A DNA stretch of 64,000 nucleotides from positions 372,001 to 436,000 of the forward strand of contig NZ_BMVE01000002.1 of assembly GCF_014650555.1 (NCBI RefSeq). Direction: 5' to 3'. The stretch comes from Streptomyces goshikiensis. GTDB lineage: Bacteria; Actinomycetota; Actinomycetes; Streptomycetales; Streptomycetaceae. The notes under the pieces are model-generated. The model was given only the letters and a program-made list of their open reading frames with translations. It was not told where the DNA came from and made no database searches. Position numbers and translations under genes: made by a program. Numbering within the stretch: position 1 is the stretch's first letter; the number at the start of each line of letters is the position of its first letter. Below, one piece after another: positions 16,883 through 25,966 of this stretch.

Positions 16883-17779
16883 ATGGACTTCCTTCGCCCC
16901 GCCAGCTGGGAGGAGGCGCTCGCCGCTAAGGCCGAGTTCCCCACCGCTGTGCCGATTGCGGGTGGCACCGATGTGATGGTCGAGATCAACTTCGACCACC
17001 GCCGGCCGGAGTACCTCCTGGACCTGAACCGCATCGGTCTGCTGCGCGAGTGGGAGGTCGCCGAGGACGTGGTGCGCCTGGGCGCCTCCGTCCCGTACAC
17101 GCAGATCATGGAGAACCTCCGCACGGAGCTCCCGGGCCTGGCGCTGGCCTCGCACACCGTCGCGTCCCCGCAGATCCGCAACCGCGGCGGCGTCGGCGGC
17201 AACCTCGGCTGCGCCTCCCCGGCCGGTGACTCGCACCCCGCGCTGCTCGCGGCGGGCGCCGAGGTCGAGGTGGAGTCCGTGCGCGGCTCCCGGCTGATCC
17301 CGATCGACGCGTTCTACACGGGCGTCAAGCGCAACGCGCTGGCCCCCGACGAGCTCATCAAGACCGTTCACGTGAAGAAGGCGGACGGCCCCCAGCAGTA
17401 CTCCAAGGTCGGCTCGCGCAACGCGATGGTCATCGCGGTCTGCGCCTTCGGCCTGGCGCTGCACCCCGAGACCCGCACCGTCCGTACCGGCATCGGTTCG
17501 GCCGCGCCGACCCCGATCCGCGCGAAGGCCGCCGAGGAGTTCCTGAACGCCGCGCTCGAAGAGGGCGGTTTCTGGGAGTCCGGCAAGGTCGTCACCCCGT
17601 CGATCGCCAAGCAGTTCGGTGACCTCGCCTCCGGCGCGGCCAACCCGATCGACGACGTCCGCGGCACGGCGAAGTACCGCCGTCACGCGGTCGGCATCAT
17701 GGCTCGCCGCCAGCTCGTCTGGACCTGGGAGCAGTACCGCGGTACCGGAAACGGCCGCTCGCTTGAAGGGGCTGCGTAA
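16883..17779 (+). CDS. Xanthine dehydrogenase FAD-binding subunit
   Basis: A 298-residue FAD subunit of a heterotrimeric molybdo-flavo-iron-sulfur hydroxylase that oxidises hypoxanthine and xanthine to urate. The FAD segments 'VPIAGGTDVMVEI' (about 23-35) and 'PQIRNRGGVGGNLGCASPAG' (about 95-115) are diagnostic. It is the first gene of a three-gene operon followed immediately by the small and large subunits (2-bp gaps). The ATG has GAAGAGAG upstream. It is separated from pucR by the divergent promoter region. Confidence 0.95.
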   Translation: MDFLRPASWEEALAAKAEFPTAVPIAGGTDVMVEINFDHRRPEYLLDLNRIGLLREWEVAEDVVRLGASVPYTQIMENLRTELPGLALASHTVASPQIRNRGGVGGNLGCASPAGDSHPALLAAGAEVEVESVRGSRLIPIDAFYTGVKRNALAPDELIKTVHVKKADGPQQYSKVGSRNAMVIAVCAFGLALHPETRTVRTGIGSAAPTPIRAKAAEEFLNAALEEGGFWESGKVVTPSIAKQFGDLASGAANPIDDVRGTAKYRRHAVGIMARRQLVWTWEQYRGTGNGRSLEGAA

Positions 17780-17781
17780 GC

Positions 17782-18399
17782 ATGCGCGTCAATTTCACTG
17801 TCAACGGCCGTCAGCAGGAAGCCGACGACGTGTGGGAGGGCGAGTCCCTCCTCTACGTCCTGCGCGAGCGCCTGGGCCTGCCGGGTTCGAAGAACGCCTG
17901 TGAGCAGGGCGAGTGCGGTTCCTGCACCGTCCGCCTCGACGGCGTGCCCGTCTGTTCCTGTCTTGTGGCCGCCGGCCAGGTCGAGGGCCGCGACGTCGTG
18001 ACCGTCGAGGGCCTGGCCGACTTCGCCAAGCAGCGCGAGGAGCACGGCCACGGCGGAGCCTGCGGCAGCGGCGGCAGCGCCGGCGGCTGCGGTGCCAAGG
18101 GCGGTGTCACCCTCGACGCGGCCAAGCGCTGGCAGGCCCGGCCGGGCGACTCGCAGACCGGCGAGGGTGTGGAGCTCTCCGCCATCCAGCAGGCGTTCAT
18201 CGACGCCGGCGCCGTGCAGTGCGGTTTCTGCACCCCGGGTCTGCTGGTCCAGGCCGACGCGCTGCTGGAGGAGAACTCCTCCCCGTCCGACCAGGACATC
18301 CGTGAGGCCCTGTCCGGCAACCTCTGCCGCTGCACGGGCTACGAGAAGATCCTCGACGCGGTCCGCCTCGCGGCCGCCCGGCAGTCAGAGGCGGTCTGA
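17782..18399 (+). CDS. Xanthine dehydrogenase [2Fe-2S] subunit with Gly/Cys insertion
   Basis: A 205-residue iron-sulfur subunit. Cluster I cysteines are at 40, 45, 48 and 60 (CEQGECGSC), and cluster II at 147, 150, 182 and 184 (CGFC and CRC). Between the two domains, residues about 82-130 form a long insertion containing a flexible His/Gly/Ser/Cys stretch (HGHGGACGSGGSAGGCGAKG) with two extra cysteines, which most bacterial homologues lack. The rest is normal length and order. The start codon lies 2 bp after the FAD subunit's stop, consistent with translational coupling. Confidence 0.94.
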   Translation: MRVNFTVNGRQQEADDVWEGESLLYVLRERLGLPGSKNACEQGECGSCTVRLDGVPVCSCLVAAGQVEGRDVVTVEGLADFAKQREEHGHGGACGSGGSAGGCGAKGGVTLDAAKRWQARPGDSQTGEGVELSAIQQAFIDAGAVQCGFCTPGLLVQADALLEENSSPSDQDIREALSGNLCRCTGYEKILDAVRLAAARQSEAV

Positions 18400-18401
18400 C
18401 C

Positions 18402-20804
18402 ATGGCTCAGAACACCCGTACGGTTCCCGCCGGCACGCCGACCAACGTCACCCAGAAGCACGCCAAGGGCGGCATCGGCGAGTCCACGCTCCGCCCGGAC
18501 GGCACCCTCAAGGTCACCGGCGAGTTCGCGTACTCCTCCGACATGTGGCACGAGGACATGCTGTGGGGCCAGACCCTGCGCAGCACCGTGGCGCACGCCG
18601 AGATCGTCTCGATCGACATCTCCGAGGCCCTCGCGCTGCCGGGCGTCTACTCGATCCTGACGTACGACGACCTGCCGGCCGAGATGAAGAACTACGGCCT
18701 GGAGATCCAGGACACCCCGGTGCTCGCCAACGGCCGGGTGCGCCACCACGGTGAGCCGGTCGCCCTCGTGGCCGCCGACCACCCGGAGACCGCCCGCCGC
18801 GCGGCCGCCAAGATCAAGATCGACTACCGTGAGCTGCCGCTCGTCACGGACGAGGCCTCCGCCCTCGCCGAGGGCGCGCCGCTGATCCACGAGGGCCGCG
18901 ACGACCACCACATCGGTCACGTCCCGCACCCGAACATCGTGCACCGCCAGCCGATCATCCGCGGCGACGTGGCCGAGGCCCGCAAGCGCGCCGACGTCAT
19001 CGTCGAGGGCGAGTACGTCTTCGGCATGCAGGACCAGGCCTTCCTCGGCCCGGAGTCCGGTCTGGCCGTGCCCTCCGAGGACGGCGGCGTCGACCTCTAC
19101 GTCGCCACCCAGTGGCTGCACTCGGACCTCAAGCAGATCGCCCCCGTCCTCGGCCTGCCCGAGGAGAAGGTGCGCATGACGCTCTCGGGCGTCGGCGGCG
19201 CCTTCGGCGGCCGCGAGGACATCTCGATGCAGATCCACGCCTGCCTCCTGGCCCTCGCCACCAACAAGCCGGTCAAGATCGTCTACAACCGGTTCGAGTC
19301 CTTCTTCGGGCACGTGCACCGCCACCCGGCGAAGCTCCACTACGAGCACGGCGCCACCAAGGACGGCAAGCTCACGCACATGAAGTGCAGGATCGTCCTG
19401 GACGGCGGCGCGTACGCGTCCGCCTCCCCGGCGGTCGTGGGCAACGCCTCCTCCCTCTCGGTCGGCCCGTACGTCATCGAAGACGTCGACATCGAGGCGA
19501 TCGCGCTCTACACGAACAACCCGCCCTGCGGCGCGATGCGCGGCTTCGGCGCCGTCCAGGCCTGCTTCGCCTACGAGGCCCAGATGGACAAGCTCGCGGC
19601 GAAGCTGGGCATGGACCCGGTCGAATTCCGCCAGCTGAACGCCATGGAGATGGGCACGATCATGCCCACCGGCCAGGTCGTGGACTCCCCGGCGCCCGTC
19701 GCCGAGCTGCTGCGCCGGGTCAAGGCCCGCCCGCTGCCGCCGGAGCGCCAGTGGGAGACCGCCGGCGAGGGCGCGGACGTCCGCGCGCTGCCCGGCGGCC
19801 TCTCCAACACCACCCACGGCGAGGGCGTCGTCCGCGGCGTCGGCTACGCGGTCGGCATCAAGAACGTCGGCTTCTCCGAGGGCTTCGACGACCACTCGAC
19901 CGCCCGCGTGCGCCTTGAGGTCATCAACGGCGAGCCCGTCGCGATGGTCCACACGGCCATGGCGGAGGTCGGCCAGGGCGGTGTCACCGTCCACGCGCAG
20001 ATCGCCCGTACGGAGCTGGGCGTCACCCAGGTGACCATCCACCCGGCCGACACGCAGGTCGGCTCCGCCGGTTCCACGTCCGCCTCGCGGCAGACGTACA
20101 TGACCGGTGGCGCCGTGAAGAACACCTGCGAGCACGTCCGCGAGGCCCTGCTGGAGATGGGCCGCCGCAAGAACGGCTCGTACCACCCGGCCTGGGCGCA
20201 CGCCGAGCTGCTCCTGGAGGGCGGCAAGGTCGTCACCGACGGCGGCGAGGTCCTCGCGGACATCGCCGACATCCTCGAAGGCGAGGCGATCGACCTGGAG
20301 CTGGAGTTCCGGCACCGGCCGACCGTCCCGTTCGACCTGGTCACCGGCCAGGGCGACGGCCACGTCCAGTACACCTTCGCCGCGCACCGCGCGGTGGTGG
20401 AGGTGGACACCGAGCTCGGCCTCGTCAAGGTCGTGGAGCTCGCCACCGCGCAGGACGTAGGCAAGGCCCTGAACATGCTCTCCGTGGTCGGACAGATCCA
20501 GGGCGGCACCATCCAGGGCCTGGGCGTCGCGATCATGGAAGAGATCATCGTGGACCCGAAGACCGCGAAGGTGCGCAACCCCTCCTTCACGGACTACCTG
20601 ATCCCGACCATCCTCGACACCCCGACCATCCCGGTCGACGTCCTGGAGCTCGCCGACCCGAACGCGCCGTACGGCCTTCGCGGCATGGGCGAGGCCCCCA
20701 CCCTGTCGTCCACCCCGGCCGTCCTCGCGGCGATCCGGCAGGCGACCGGTCTGGAGCTCAACAAGACGCCGATCCGTCCGGAAGCCCTCACCGGCACCCT
20801 CTAG
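18402..20804 (+). CDS. Xanthine dehydrogenase molybdopterin-binding subunit
   Basis: An 800-residue large subunit carrying the molybdenum active site. The N-terminal aldehyde oxidase/xanthine dehydrogenase a/b hammerhead begins near residue 25 (GGIGESTLRPDGTLKVTGEF). The molybdopterin-binding region includes 'GVGGAFGGREDISMQIHACL' (about 265), 'NPPCGAMRGFGAVQACFAYE' (about 375-395) and 'RGMGEAPTLSSTPAVLAAIR' (about 765-785, with the conserved active-site Gly-x-Gly-Glu). It starts 2 bp after the iron-sulfur subunit. A terminator-like hairpin follows 11 bp after its stop, ending the xdh operon. Confidence 0.95.
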   Translation: MAQNTRTVPAGTPTNVTQKHAKGGIGESTLRPDGTLKVTGEFAYSSDMWHEDMLWGQTLRSTVAHAEIVSIDISEALALPGVYSILTYDDLPAEMKNYGLEIQDTPVLANGRVRHHGEPVALVAADHPETARRAAAKIKIDYRELPLVTDEASALAEGAPLIHEGRDDHHIGHVPHPNIVHRQPIIRGDVAEARKRADVIVEGEYVFGMQDQAFLGPESGLAVPSEDGGVDLYVATQWLHSDLKQIAPVLGLPEEKVRMTLSGVGGAFGGREDISMQIHACLLALATNKPVKIVYNRFESFFGHVHRHPAKLHYEHGATKDGKLTHMKCRIVLDGGAYASASPAVVGNASSLSVGPYVIEDVDIEAIALYTNNPPCGAMRGFGAVQACFAYEAQMDKLAAKLGMDPVEFRQLNAMEMGTIMPTGQVVDSPAPVAELLRRVKARPLPPERQWETAGEGADVRALPGGLSNTTHGEGVVRGVGYAVGIKNVGFSEGFDDHSTARVRLEVINGEPVAMVHTAMAEVGQGGVTVHAQIARTELGVTQVTIHPADTQVGSAGSTSASRQTYMTGGAVKNTCEHVREALLEMGRRKNGSYHPAWAHAELLLEGGKVVTDGGEVLADIADILEGEAIDLELEFRHRPTVPFDLVTGQGDGHVQYTFAAHRAVVEVDTELGLVKVVELATAQDVGKALNMLSVVGQIQGGTIQGLGVAIMEEIIVDPKTAKVRNPSFTDYLIPTILDTPTIPVDVLELADPNAPYGLRGMGEAPTLSSTPAVLAAIRQATGLELNKTPIRPEALTGTL

Positions 20805-20814
20805 GACGGCGCTC

Positions 20815-20838
20815 TCCGGGGGCCGAGAGGCCCCCGGA
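20815..20838 (+). terminator. Hairpin terminator of the xdh operon
   Basis: Perfect 10-bp stem TCCGGGGGCC / GGCCCCCGGA with a GAGA loop, starting 11 bp after the large-subunit stop codon. Confidence 0.72.
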
Positions 20839-20847
20839 CCCCAAGCT

Positions 20848-20900
20848 CTCCGGGCGGTGTGACCAGGGAACGTCACACTTGCCGGCCGCACCGCCCGGAG
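20848..20900. other. Two-tier inverted repeat in the 355-bp gap before the purine permease
   Basis: CTCCGGGCGGTG (20848-20859) pairs perfectly with CACCGCCCGGAG (20889-20900). Just inside, TGAC (20860-20863) can pair with GTCA (20872-20875), extended to GTGTGAC/GTCACAC if the outer stem is shortened. It follows the xdh terminator and lies about 260 bp upstream of the permease ATG. The rest of the gap (20901-21159) shows short repeats of CAGTACC/GCAGTAC near 21004-21037 and nothing else I recognise. A second terminator, a leader RNA structure or a regulator-binding site are all possible. Confidence 0.5.
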
Positions 20901-21159
20901 TACGAAAGCCCGGAGGACGAAAACGCCGCACCGCTCGCGGCCCGTCCACCGGCACCATCCCCCCGCAGCAACCCGGGGGCACCACCACCCCGGTGCTCCC
21001 GCCAGTACCGCAGAACCCCCGCAGTACCCGCAGTACACGCATCGACATTCGCGTCGCCTCGGGCCGTCACCCCGGGTCGTGCAGCCAAACGGCGTTTCCC
21101 AAATCCCGCGTCTCCAATCTCCAAGCGGGTGCCCCTTTGAACCTTGGGAGTTAGGCACC

Positions 21160-22623
21160 ATGACCCAGTCGTCCGTAGAGCCCAAGACCAGTGCGGAGGA
21201 TGCCGGCGACGGCTCTCTCACCCCCGCCGGGCGTTCTTGGCTCGACCGGTACTTTCACATCACGCACAGAGGCTCCAACGTCGGCAATGAGATTCGTGGC
21301 GGCGTCACGACCTTCATGGCGATGGCGTACATCCTCCTGCTCAATCCCCTGATCCTCTCCGGCAAGGACGTCGCCGGGGACACCATGAGCCAGAAGGCCC
21401 TGATCACGGCCACGGCCTTCGCCGCGGCCCTCACCACGCTCCTGATGGGCTTCGTGGGCAAGGTCCCGCTCGCCCTGGCCGCCGGACTGTCCGTCTCCGG
21501 CGTGCTGTCCTCGCAGGTCGCCCCGCAGATGACCTGGCCGCAAGCCATGGGCATGTGCGTCATGTACGGCGTGGTGATCTGTCTCCTGGTCGTCACCGGC
21601 CTCCGCGAGATGATCATGAACGCGATCCCCCTCGCGCTCAAGCACGCCATCACCATGGGCATCGGCCTGTTCGTGGCCCTCATCGGCCTGGTGAAGGCCG
21701 GTTTCGTGGGCAACGGCGGGGAACTTTCCTCCCCCGTGCTCCTCGGCGCCACCGGTGAGCTCGCCGGCTGGCCCGTCCTGATCTTCTGCGTGACCCTGAT
21801 CGCCATCTTCATGCTCCAGGCGCGCAAGGTCCGCGGCGCGATCCTGATCGGAATAGTCGGCGGAACCGTCCTCGCGGCCGTCCTCAACGCCGTCGCGGAC
21901 ATCGACCCGAAGGCCTGGAAGAACGGCGCCCCGGAGCTCACCGGCTCCGCGGTCTCGATGCCGGACTTCTCGCTGTTCGGCCAGGTCTCCTTCGGCGGCT
22001 GGGGCGACGTCGGCGTGATGACGGTCGGCATGATCGTCTTCACCCTCGTCCTCGCCGGCTTCTTCGACGCGATGGCCACCATCATCGGCGTCGGCACCGA
22101 GGCCAAGCTCGCCGACGACAAGGGCCGGATGCCGGGCCTGTCCAAGGCGCTGTTCATCGACGGCGCCGGAGGGGCCATCGGCGGCATCGCGGGCGGCTCC
22201 GGCCAGACCGTGTTCGTCGAGTCCGCCACCGGCGTCGGCGAGGGAGCCCGTACCGGTCTCGCCTCCGTCGTCACCGGCCTGTTCTTCGCCGCCTGCCTCT
22301 TCTTCACCCCGATCACGCAGATAGTCCCGGGTGAGGTCGCCTCCGCGGCCCTGGTCGTCATCGGCGCGATGATGATGCAGAACGCCCGCCACGTGGACTG
22401 GGCCGACACCGCGACCGCCATCCCGGTCTTCCTGACCGTGGCCCTCATGCCCTTCACGTACTCGATCACCGCGGGCGTCGCGGCCGGTGTGATCTCCTAC
22501 GTGGCCATCAAGGTCGCCCAGGGCAAGGCCCGCGAGATCGGCGCCTTCATGTGGGCACTGACCGTGATCTTCGTGGTCTTCTTCGCCCTCCACCCGATCG
22601 AGGGCTGGCTCGGAGTCAACTAG
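21160..22623 (+). CDS. NCS2 family xanthine/uracil-type purine permease
   Basis: A 487-residue transporter with about 12-14 membrane helices. It opens with a soluble N-terminus, then 'GNEIRGGVTTFMAMAYILLL', the AzgA-type signature. The NCS2 substrate motifs are 'GFFDAMATIIGVGTEAKLAD' (helix 8 region) and 'GGSGQTVFVESATGVGEGAR' (helix 10 region, with the characteristic Glu). Import of adenine, guanine, hypoxanthine or xanthine is expected from the AzgA branch. The start ATG at 21160 has GGGAG upstream. It sits between xdh and xdhC in the same direction, so it is probably part of the purine regulon with its own promoter. Confidence 0.93.
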   Translation: MTQSSVEPKTSAEDAGDGSLTPAGRSWLDRYFHITHRGSNVGNEIRGGVTTFMAMAYILLLNPLILSGKDVAGDTMSQKALITATAFAAALTTLLMGFVGKVPLALAAGLSVSGVLSSQVAPQMTWPQAMGMCVMYGVVICLLVVTGLREMIMNAIPLALKHAITMGIGLFVALIGLVKAGFVGNGGELSSPVLLGATGELAGWPVLIFCVTLIAIFMLQARKVRGAILIGIVGGTVLAAVLNAVADIDPKAWKNGAPELTGSAVSMPDFSLFGQVSFGGWGDVGVMTVGMIVFTLVLAGFFDAMATIIGVGTEAKLADDKGRMPGLSKALFIDGAGGAIGGIAGGSGQTVFVESATGVGEGARTGLASVVTGLFFAACLFFTPITQIVPGEVASAALVVIGAMMMQNARHVDWADTATAIPVFLTVALMPFTYSITAGVAAGVISYVAIKVAQGKAREIGAFMWALTVIFVVFFALHPIEGWLGVN

Positions 22624-22734
22624 ATCACCCCACGTCACCCCGATCACCCGGGTGACCAGCGGCTTGTCCCTCTGGTCGGCGCCGCGCCCGCCACTCATCC
22701 GATACTGGAAACGAACCCCTCCGAGGAGGCCGAA

Positions 22735-23886
22735 ATGCTGGACATCGCCGAGGAACTGAACCGGTGGGTCGAGCAGGGACGTGACTTCGCGGTCGCCACC
22801 GTCGTGGCGATCAGCGGGAGCGCGCCCCGGCAGCCCGGTGCCGCGCTCGCCGTCGACGGCGACGGCACCGCGATCGGTTCGGTCTCCGGCGGATGCGTGG
22901 AGGGCGCGGTGTACGAGCTGTGCCGGCAGGCGCTGGAGGACGGCGAGACCGTCCTGGAGCGCTTCGGCTACAGCGACGACGATGCCTTCGCCGTGGGTCT
23001 GACCTGCGGCGGAGTCATCGACATCCTGGTGACCCCGGTCCCCGCGGGCTCCCCCGCGCGGGGGGCGTTCGCGGCCGCGCTGGCCGCCGCCGCCCGCGGG
23101 GAGGCGGCGGCGCTCGCCCGGATCGCCGAGGGCCCCGCGGAGCTGATGGGCCGCGCCCTGGTCGTCCGCGGCGACGGCTCGTACGAGGGCGGCCTCGGGG
23201 GCCACCCCGAGCTGGACCGCACCCTCGCCGAGGAGGCCCGCGCCATGCTCGACGCGGGCAGGACCGGCGTCGTGGAGATGGGCGCCGACGGCCGGCTCTG
23301 CGGAGAGCCGCTGAAGGTACTGGTCGAGGCCAGCGTGCCGCCGCCGCGGATGATCGTCTTCGGCGCCATCGACTTCGCCTCCGCCCTGGTGCGGATCGGC
23401 AAGTTCCTCGGCTACCACGTGACGCTGTGCGACGCCCGGCCCGTGTTCGCCACGCGCCGGCGCTTCCCCGAGGCGGACGAGATCGTGGTCGACTGGCCGC
23501 ACCGCTACCTGGAGAGCACGGACGTGGACGGCCGGACCGTACTGTGCGTCCTCACCCACGACGCCAAGTTCGACGTCCCGCTCCTCGAACTGGCCCTCAG
23601 GCTTCCCGTCGCCTACGTCGGCGCCATGGGCTCCCGCCGCACCCACGAGGACCGCAACAAGCGGCTCCGCGACGTCGGCGTGAGCGAGCTCGAACTGGCC
23701 CGGCTGCGCTCCCCGATCGGCCTGGACCTCGGCGCCCGCTCCCCGGAGGAGACCGCGCTGTCCATCGCCGCCGAGATCGTCGCCAACCGGCGCGGCGGCA
23801 CCGGCACCTCGCTGACCGGCGCACACGTACCCATCCACCACGACGGCTCGAAGACGGCGATGGCCAGGATCGGCGTCGTCGCCTGA
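22735..23886 (+). CDS. XdhC family molybdenum cofactor insertion/sulfuration chaperone
   Basis: A 383-residue protein. Residues about 10-90 are the XdhC/CoxI N-terminal domain with 'GSAPRQPGAALAVDGDGTAI' and 'GGCVEGAVYE'. A Cys near 90 (GLTCGGVIDIL) is the conserved segment. Residues about 195-350 form a Rossmann domain ('VFGAIDFASALVRIGKFLGY' and 'YVGAMGSRRTHEDR'). XdhC-like chaperones bind and sulfurate the molybdenum cofactor before insertion into xanthine dehydrogenase, which suits its place at the end of the purine block. RBS GGAGG precedes ATG 22735. Confidence 0.93.
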   Translation: MLDIAEELNRWVEQGRDFAVATVVAISGSAPRQPGAALAVDGDGTAIGSVSGGCVEGAVYELCRQALEDGETVLERFGYSDDDAFAVGLTCGGVIDILVTPVPAGSPARGAFAAALAAAARGEAAALARIAEGPAELMGRALVVRGDGSYEGGLGGHPELDRTLAEEARAMLDAGRTGVVEMGADGRLCGEPLKVLVEASVPPPRMIVFGAIDFASALVRIGKFLGYHVTLCDARPVFATRRRFPEADEIVVDWPHRYLESTDVDGRTVLCVLTHDAKFDVPLLELALRLPVAYVGAMGSRRTHEDRNKRLRDVGVSELELARLRSPIGLDLGARSPEETALSIAAEIVANRRGGTGTSLTGAHVPIHHDGSKTAMARIGVVA

Positions 23887-24035
23887 AGGGACGCCCCCGA
23901 ACCGCCGAGGAACCAAACCACCGGCGGCCGCCCGACGCTCCCAAGTTCGGAGAGGGGGACGGGGGGTGGTCTCGTGGGGGGCTTTCCGGCCAATATGGGG
24001 TGAGCGGTCCTCGATGACCGATTAGTCTCCGGATC

Positions 24036-25268
24036 ATGGTGGACATCCGCGAGGTACCCGAGGCCGACATCGACCGCGCCCAGGAGCTCGCCTACCTGGT
24101 CTTCCACGACCGGCCCGACGAGGAGGGGCGCGCCCGTCACCGCACCCTGCTGGGCCACTGCGACCGGCTGGGCGCCTACGAGGGCGACGCGCTGGTCGGG
24201 TTCATGGCCGCGCACCGCTTCCGGCTCTCGGTTCCGGGGGCGGATCTGCCCTGCCCCGGGCTGACCTTCGTCGCCGTCGCCCCCACCCACCGCCGCCGGG
24301 GCGTGCTCACCGCGCTCATGGCCGAGCAGTTGCGCCGCACCGGGGCGGCGGGCGCCCCGGTCGCCGCCCTGTGGGCCTCCGAGGCCGCGATCTACGGGCG
24401 GTTCGGCTACGGATCCGCCACCCAGGGCGTCACCATCGAGATCGACTCCACCCGGCCGCTCGCCCTGCGCATCGCCCCGGACCGGCGGCCGCTGCGGATG
24501 ATCGACCCGGCCGACGCCCCCGCCCTGATCGGCCCCGCCCACGAGGCCACCCGCGCCCTGCGGGCCGGCCGCCCGAGCCGCGGTCCCGAGCGGTGGCGCG
24601 AGGAGTGGCTGTGCGAACAGGACGAGGAGGACGAGGAGCTCAGCCCGCCCCGGATCATCGCCCTCGGGGATCCCGGCGAGCCGCTCGCCGGGTACGTGAT
24701 CTACCGCACCAAGCCGGGGGGCGGCAGCGGGCCCGTCCGCACCCCGGGCCTGGTCCGGGTCGACGAACTGGAGGCGGACACCCCGGCCGTGGCCGCGGCG
24801 CTCTGGGAGTGCGTGGCCGGCCTCGACCTCACCGGCCGGGTCAGCGCCTGGGGCCGCCCGGCCGACGACCCGCTGCTGCACTTCGCCGCCGACCGGGACC
24901 AGGTCAAGGTCACCGAGGTGTTCCCGGCGCTCTGGCTGCGGCTGGTCGACGTACGGGCCGCGCTGACCGCGCGGTCGTGGGCCGCGCCCGTGGAACTGGT
25001 GCTGGAGCTGGCCGACGTACGGCTGCCCGCCAACGCCGGGCGGTTCCGGCTGAAGGCGGGGCCGGGCGGGGCGACGTACGAACGCGCCGCCCAGGCCCCG
25101 GACCTGGAGCTGGACGTCCGGGAGCTGGCCGCCTGCTACCTGGGCGGGACCCGGGTCGTCGAACTGGTCGCCGCCGGGCTGGTGCGCGAGCACACCCCGG
25201 GGGCGGCGGCGACGCTCGACGCCGCCCTGCGCACTGAGCTGCTGCCGCACACCGCCGACGAGTTCTAG
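24036..25268 (+). CDS. Eis-like GNAT family N-acetyltransferase
   Basis: A 410-residue protein with the three-domain Eis architecture: an N-terminal GNAT domain (about 1-130) with acetyl-CoA motif 'AVAPTHRRRGVLTALMAEQL', a second degenerate GNAT domain (about 150-290) and a C-terminal sterol-carrier-like domain (about 300-410, 'GRFRLKAGPGGATYERA' and 'LELDVRELAACYLGGTRVVE'). Mycobacterial Eis acetylates aminoglycosides and protein lysines. Streptomyces homologues are numerous and mostly uncharacterised, so no substrate is assigned. The final residue is Phe, and Eis proteins use the terminal carboxylate as catalytic base. Confidence 0.92.
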   Translation: MVDIREVPEADIDRAQELAYLVFHDRPDEEGRARHRTLLGHCDRLGAYEGDALVGFMAAHRFRLSVPGADLPCPGLTFVAVAPTHRRRGVLTALMAEQLRRTGAAGAPVAALWASEAAIYGRFGYGSATQGVTIEIDSTRPLALRIAPDRRPLRMIDPADAPALIGPAHEATRALRAGRPSRGPERWREEWLCEQDEEDEELSPPRIIALGDPGEPLAGYVIYRTKPGGGSGPVRTPGLVRVDELEADTPAVAAALWECVAGLDLTGRVSAWGRPADDPLLHFAADRDQVKVTEVFPALWLRLVDVRAALTARSWAAPVELVLELADVRLPANAGRFRLKAGPGGATYERAAQAPDLELDVRELAACYLGGTRVVELVAAGLVREHTPGAAATLDAALRTELLPHTADEF

Positions 25269-25411
25269 GCCCCGCCGCCTGTGGTGGTGTCTCTGGTTCA
25301 ACAGCCTTAAGTGTCGGCCTAGTTGGGCGTTGTTCGGGTGGGGGCCGGGGGAGCGGGACTACACTCTGGCTCCCTCCGTGGGGGCACGGGGTGTGAGGGC
25401 CGGGGGGTTCC

Positions 25412-25915
25412 GTGGGGTTGGCCAAGCGGTTGCTGAGGGAGGACTTCACCCTGAGCATCGGGTGCCGCGTCAGTGTGACGGCGGGAGTGGGCTCGACCAC
25501 CGTCAAGTGGCAGGTCTCCCGCATGGCTGCGGGTGGCGGCCGTCGGCCGCGCAAGGGCGACGAGACCGTCGACTTCACCTGCCCGCGATGCCGCAAGACG
25601 CTCTCCGTCGCCGTCGAGAGCCTCGCCAAGGCGCGGATCAAGTACGAGATCTACCGCGCCCTCGCCTGGCTCCTGGCGCTCTCGCTGCTCGTCACCCTCC
25701 CCATGCTCATCCACCTCGGCGGACAGACCGTCGAGGAGGGGGACGACGGGGCGGTGCGTGTCGTGGGATGGCTGGTCCTCGCCGTCGCCGTCGCCGTCAT
25801 CGTCGCCCCGGGCTTCTTCGTGGCGGCCGGGAACTACTCGGGCGTCAAGAAGCTCCGGCTCGTCCGGCCCGGCGGCGGCAGGACCATCTGGGTGCAGGGA
25901 CACCGGCTGTTCTGA
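25412..25915 (+). CDS. Small membrane protein with zinc-ribbon-like CxxC motif
   Basis: Up to 167 residues from GTG 25412 (preceded by GGGGGG); an internal ATG at 25523 would give a 130-residue protein starting just before the 'FTCPRCRKTLSVAVES' segment. That segment has a single Cys-Pro-x-Cys pair as in half of a zinc ribbon. Two membrane helices follow (about 80-102 and 118-140), with a cytoplasmic basic tail (GGRTIWVQGHRLF). No homologous family is recognised. It is convergent with a second small membrane protein 52 bp downstream. Confidence 0.65.
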   Translation: MGLAKRLLREDFTLSIGCRVSVTAGVGSTTVKWQVSRMAAGGGRRPRKGDETVDFTCPRCRKTLSVAVESLAKARIKYEIYRALAWLLALSLLVTLPMLIHLGGQTVEEGDDGAVRVVGWLVLAVAVAVIVAPGFFVAAGNYSGVKKLRLVRPGGGRTIWVQGHRLF

Positions 25916-25966
25916 CGGGGCGCGGGGCACGGGCCACGGCGCGCCGCGCACGGTTCCGCCGGAGGG

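Noticed and set aside
18339..21221. 960-codon minus-strand ORF opposite the xanthine dehydrogenase genes
   Set aside because: Antisense of well-supported genes; long opposite-strand frames arise from high third-position GC. The product has no family and is Asp/Arg/Gly/Val-biased.
21151..23916. 921-codon minus-strand ORF opposite the permease and xdhC
   Set aside because: Shadow frame; His/Asp/Gly/Glu-rich sequence without a recognisable fold.
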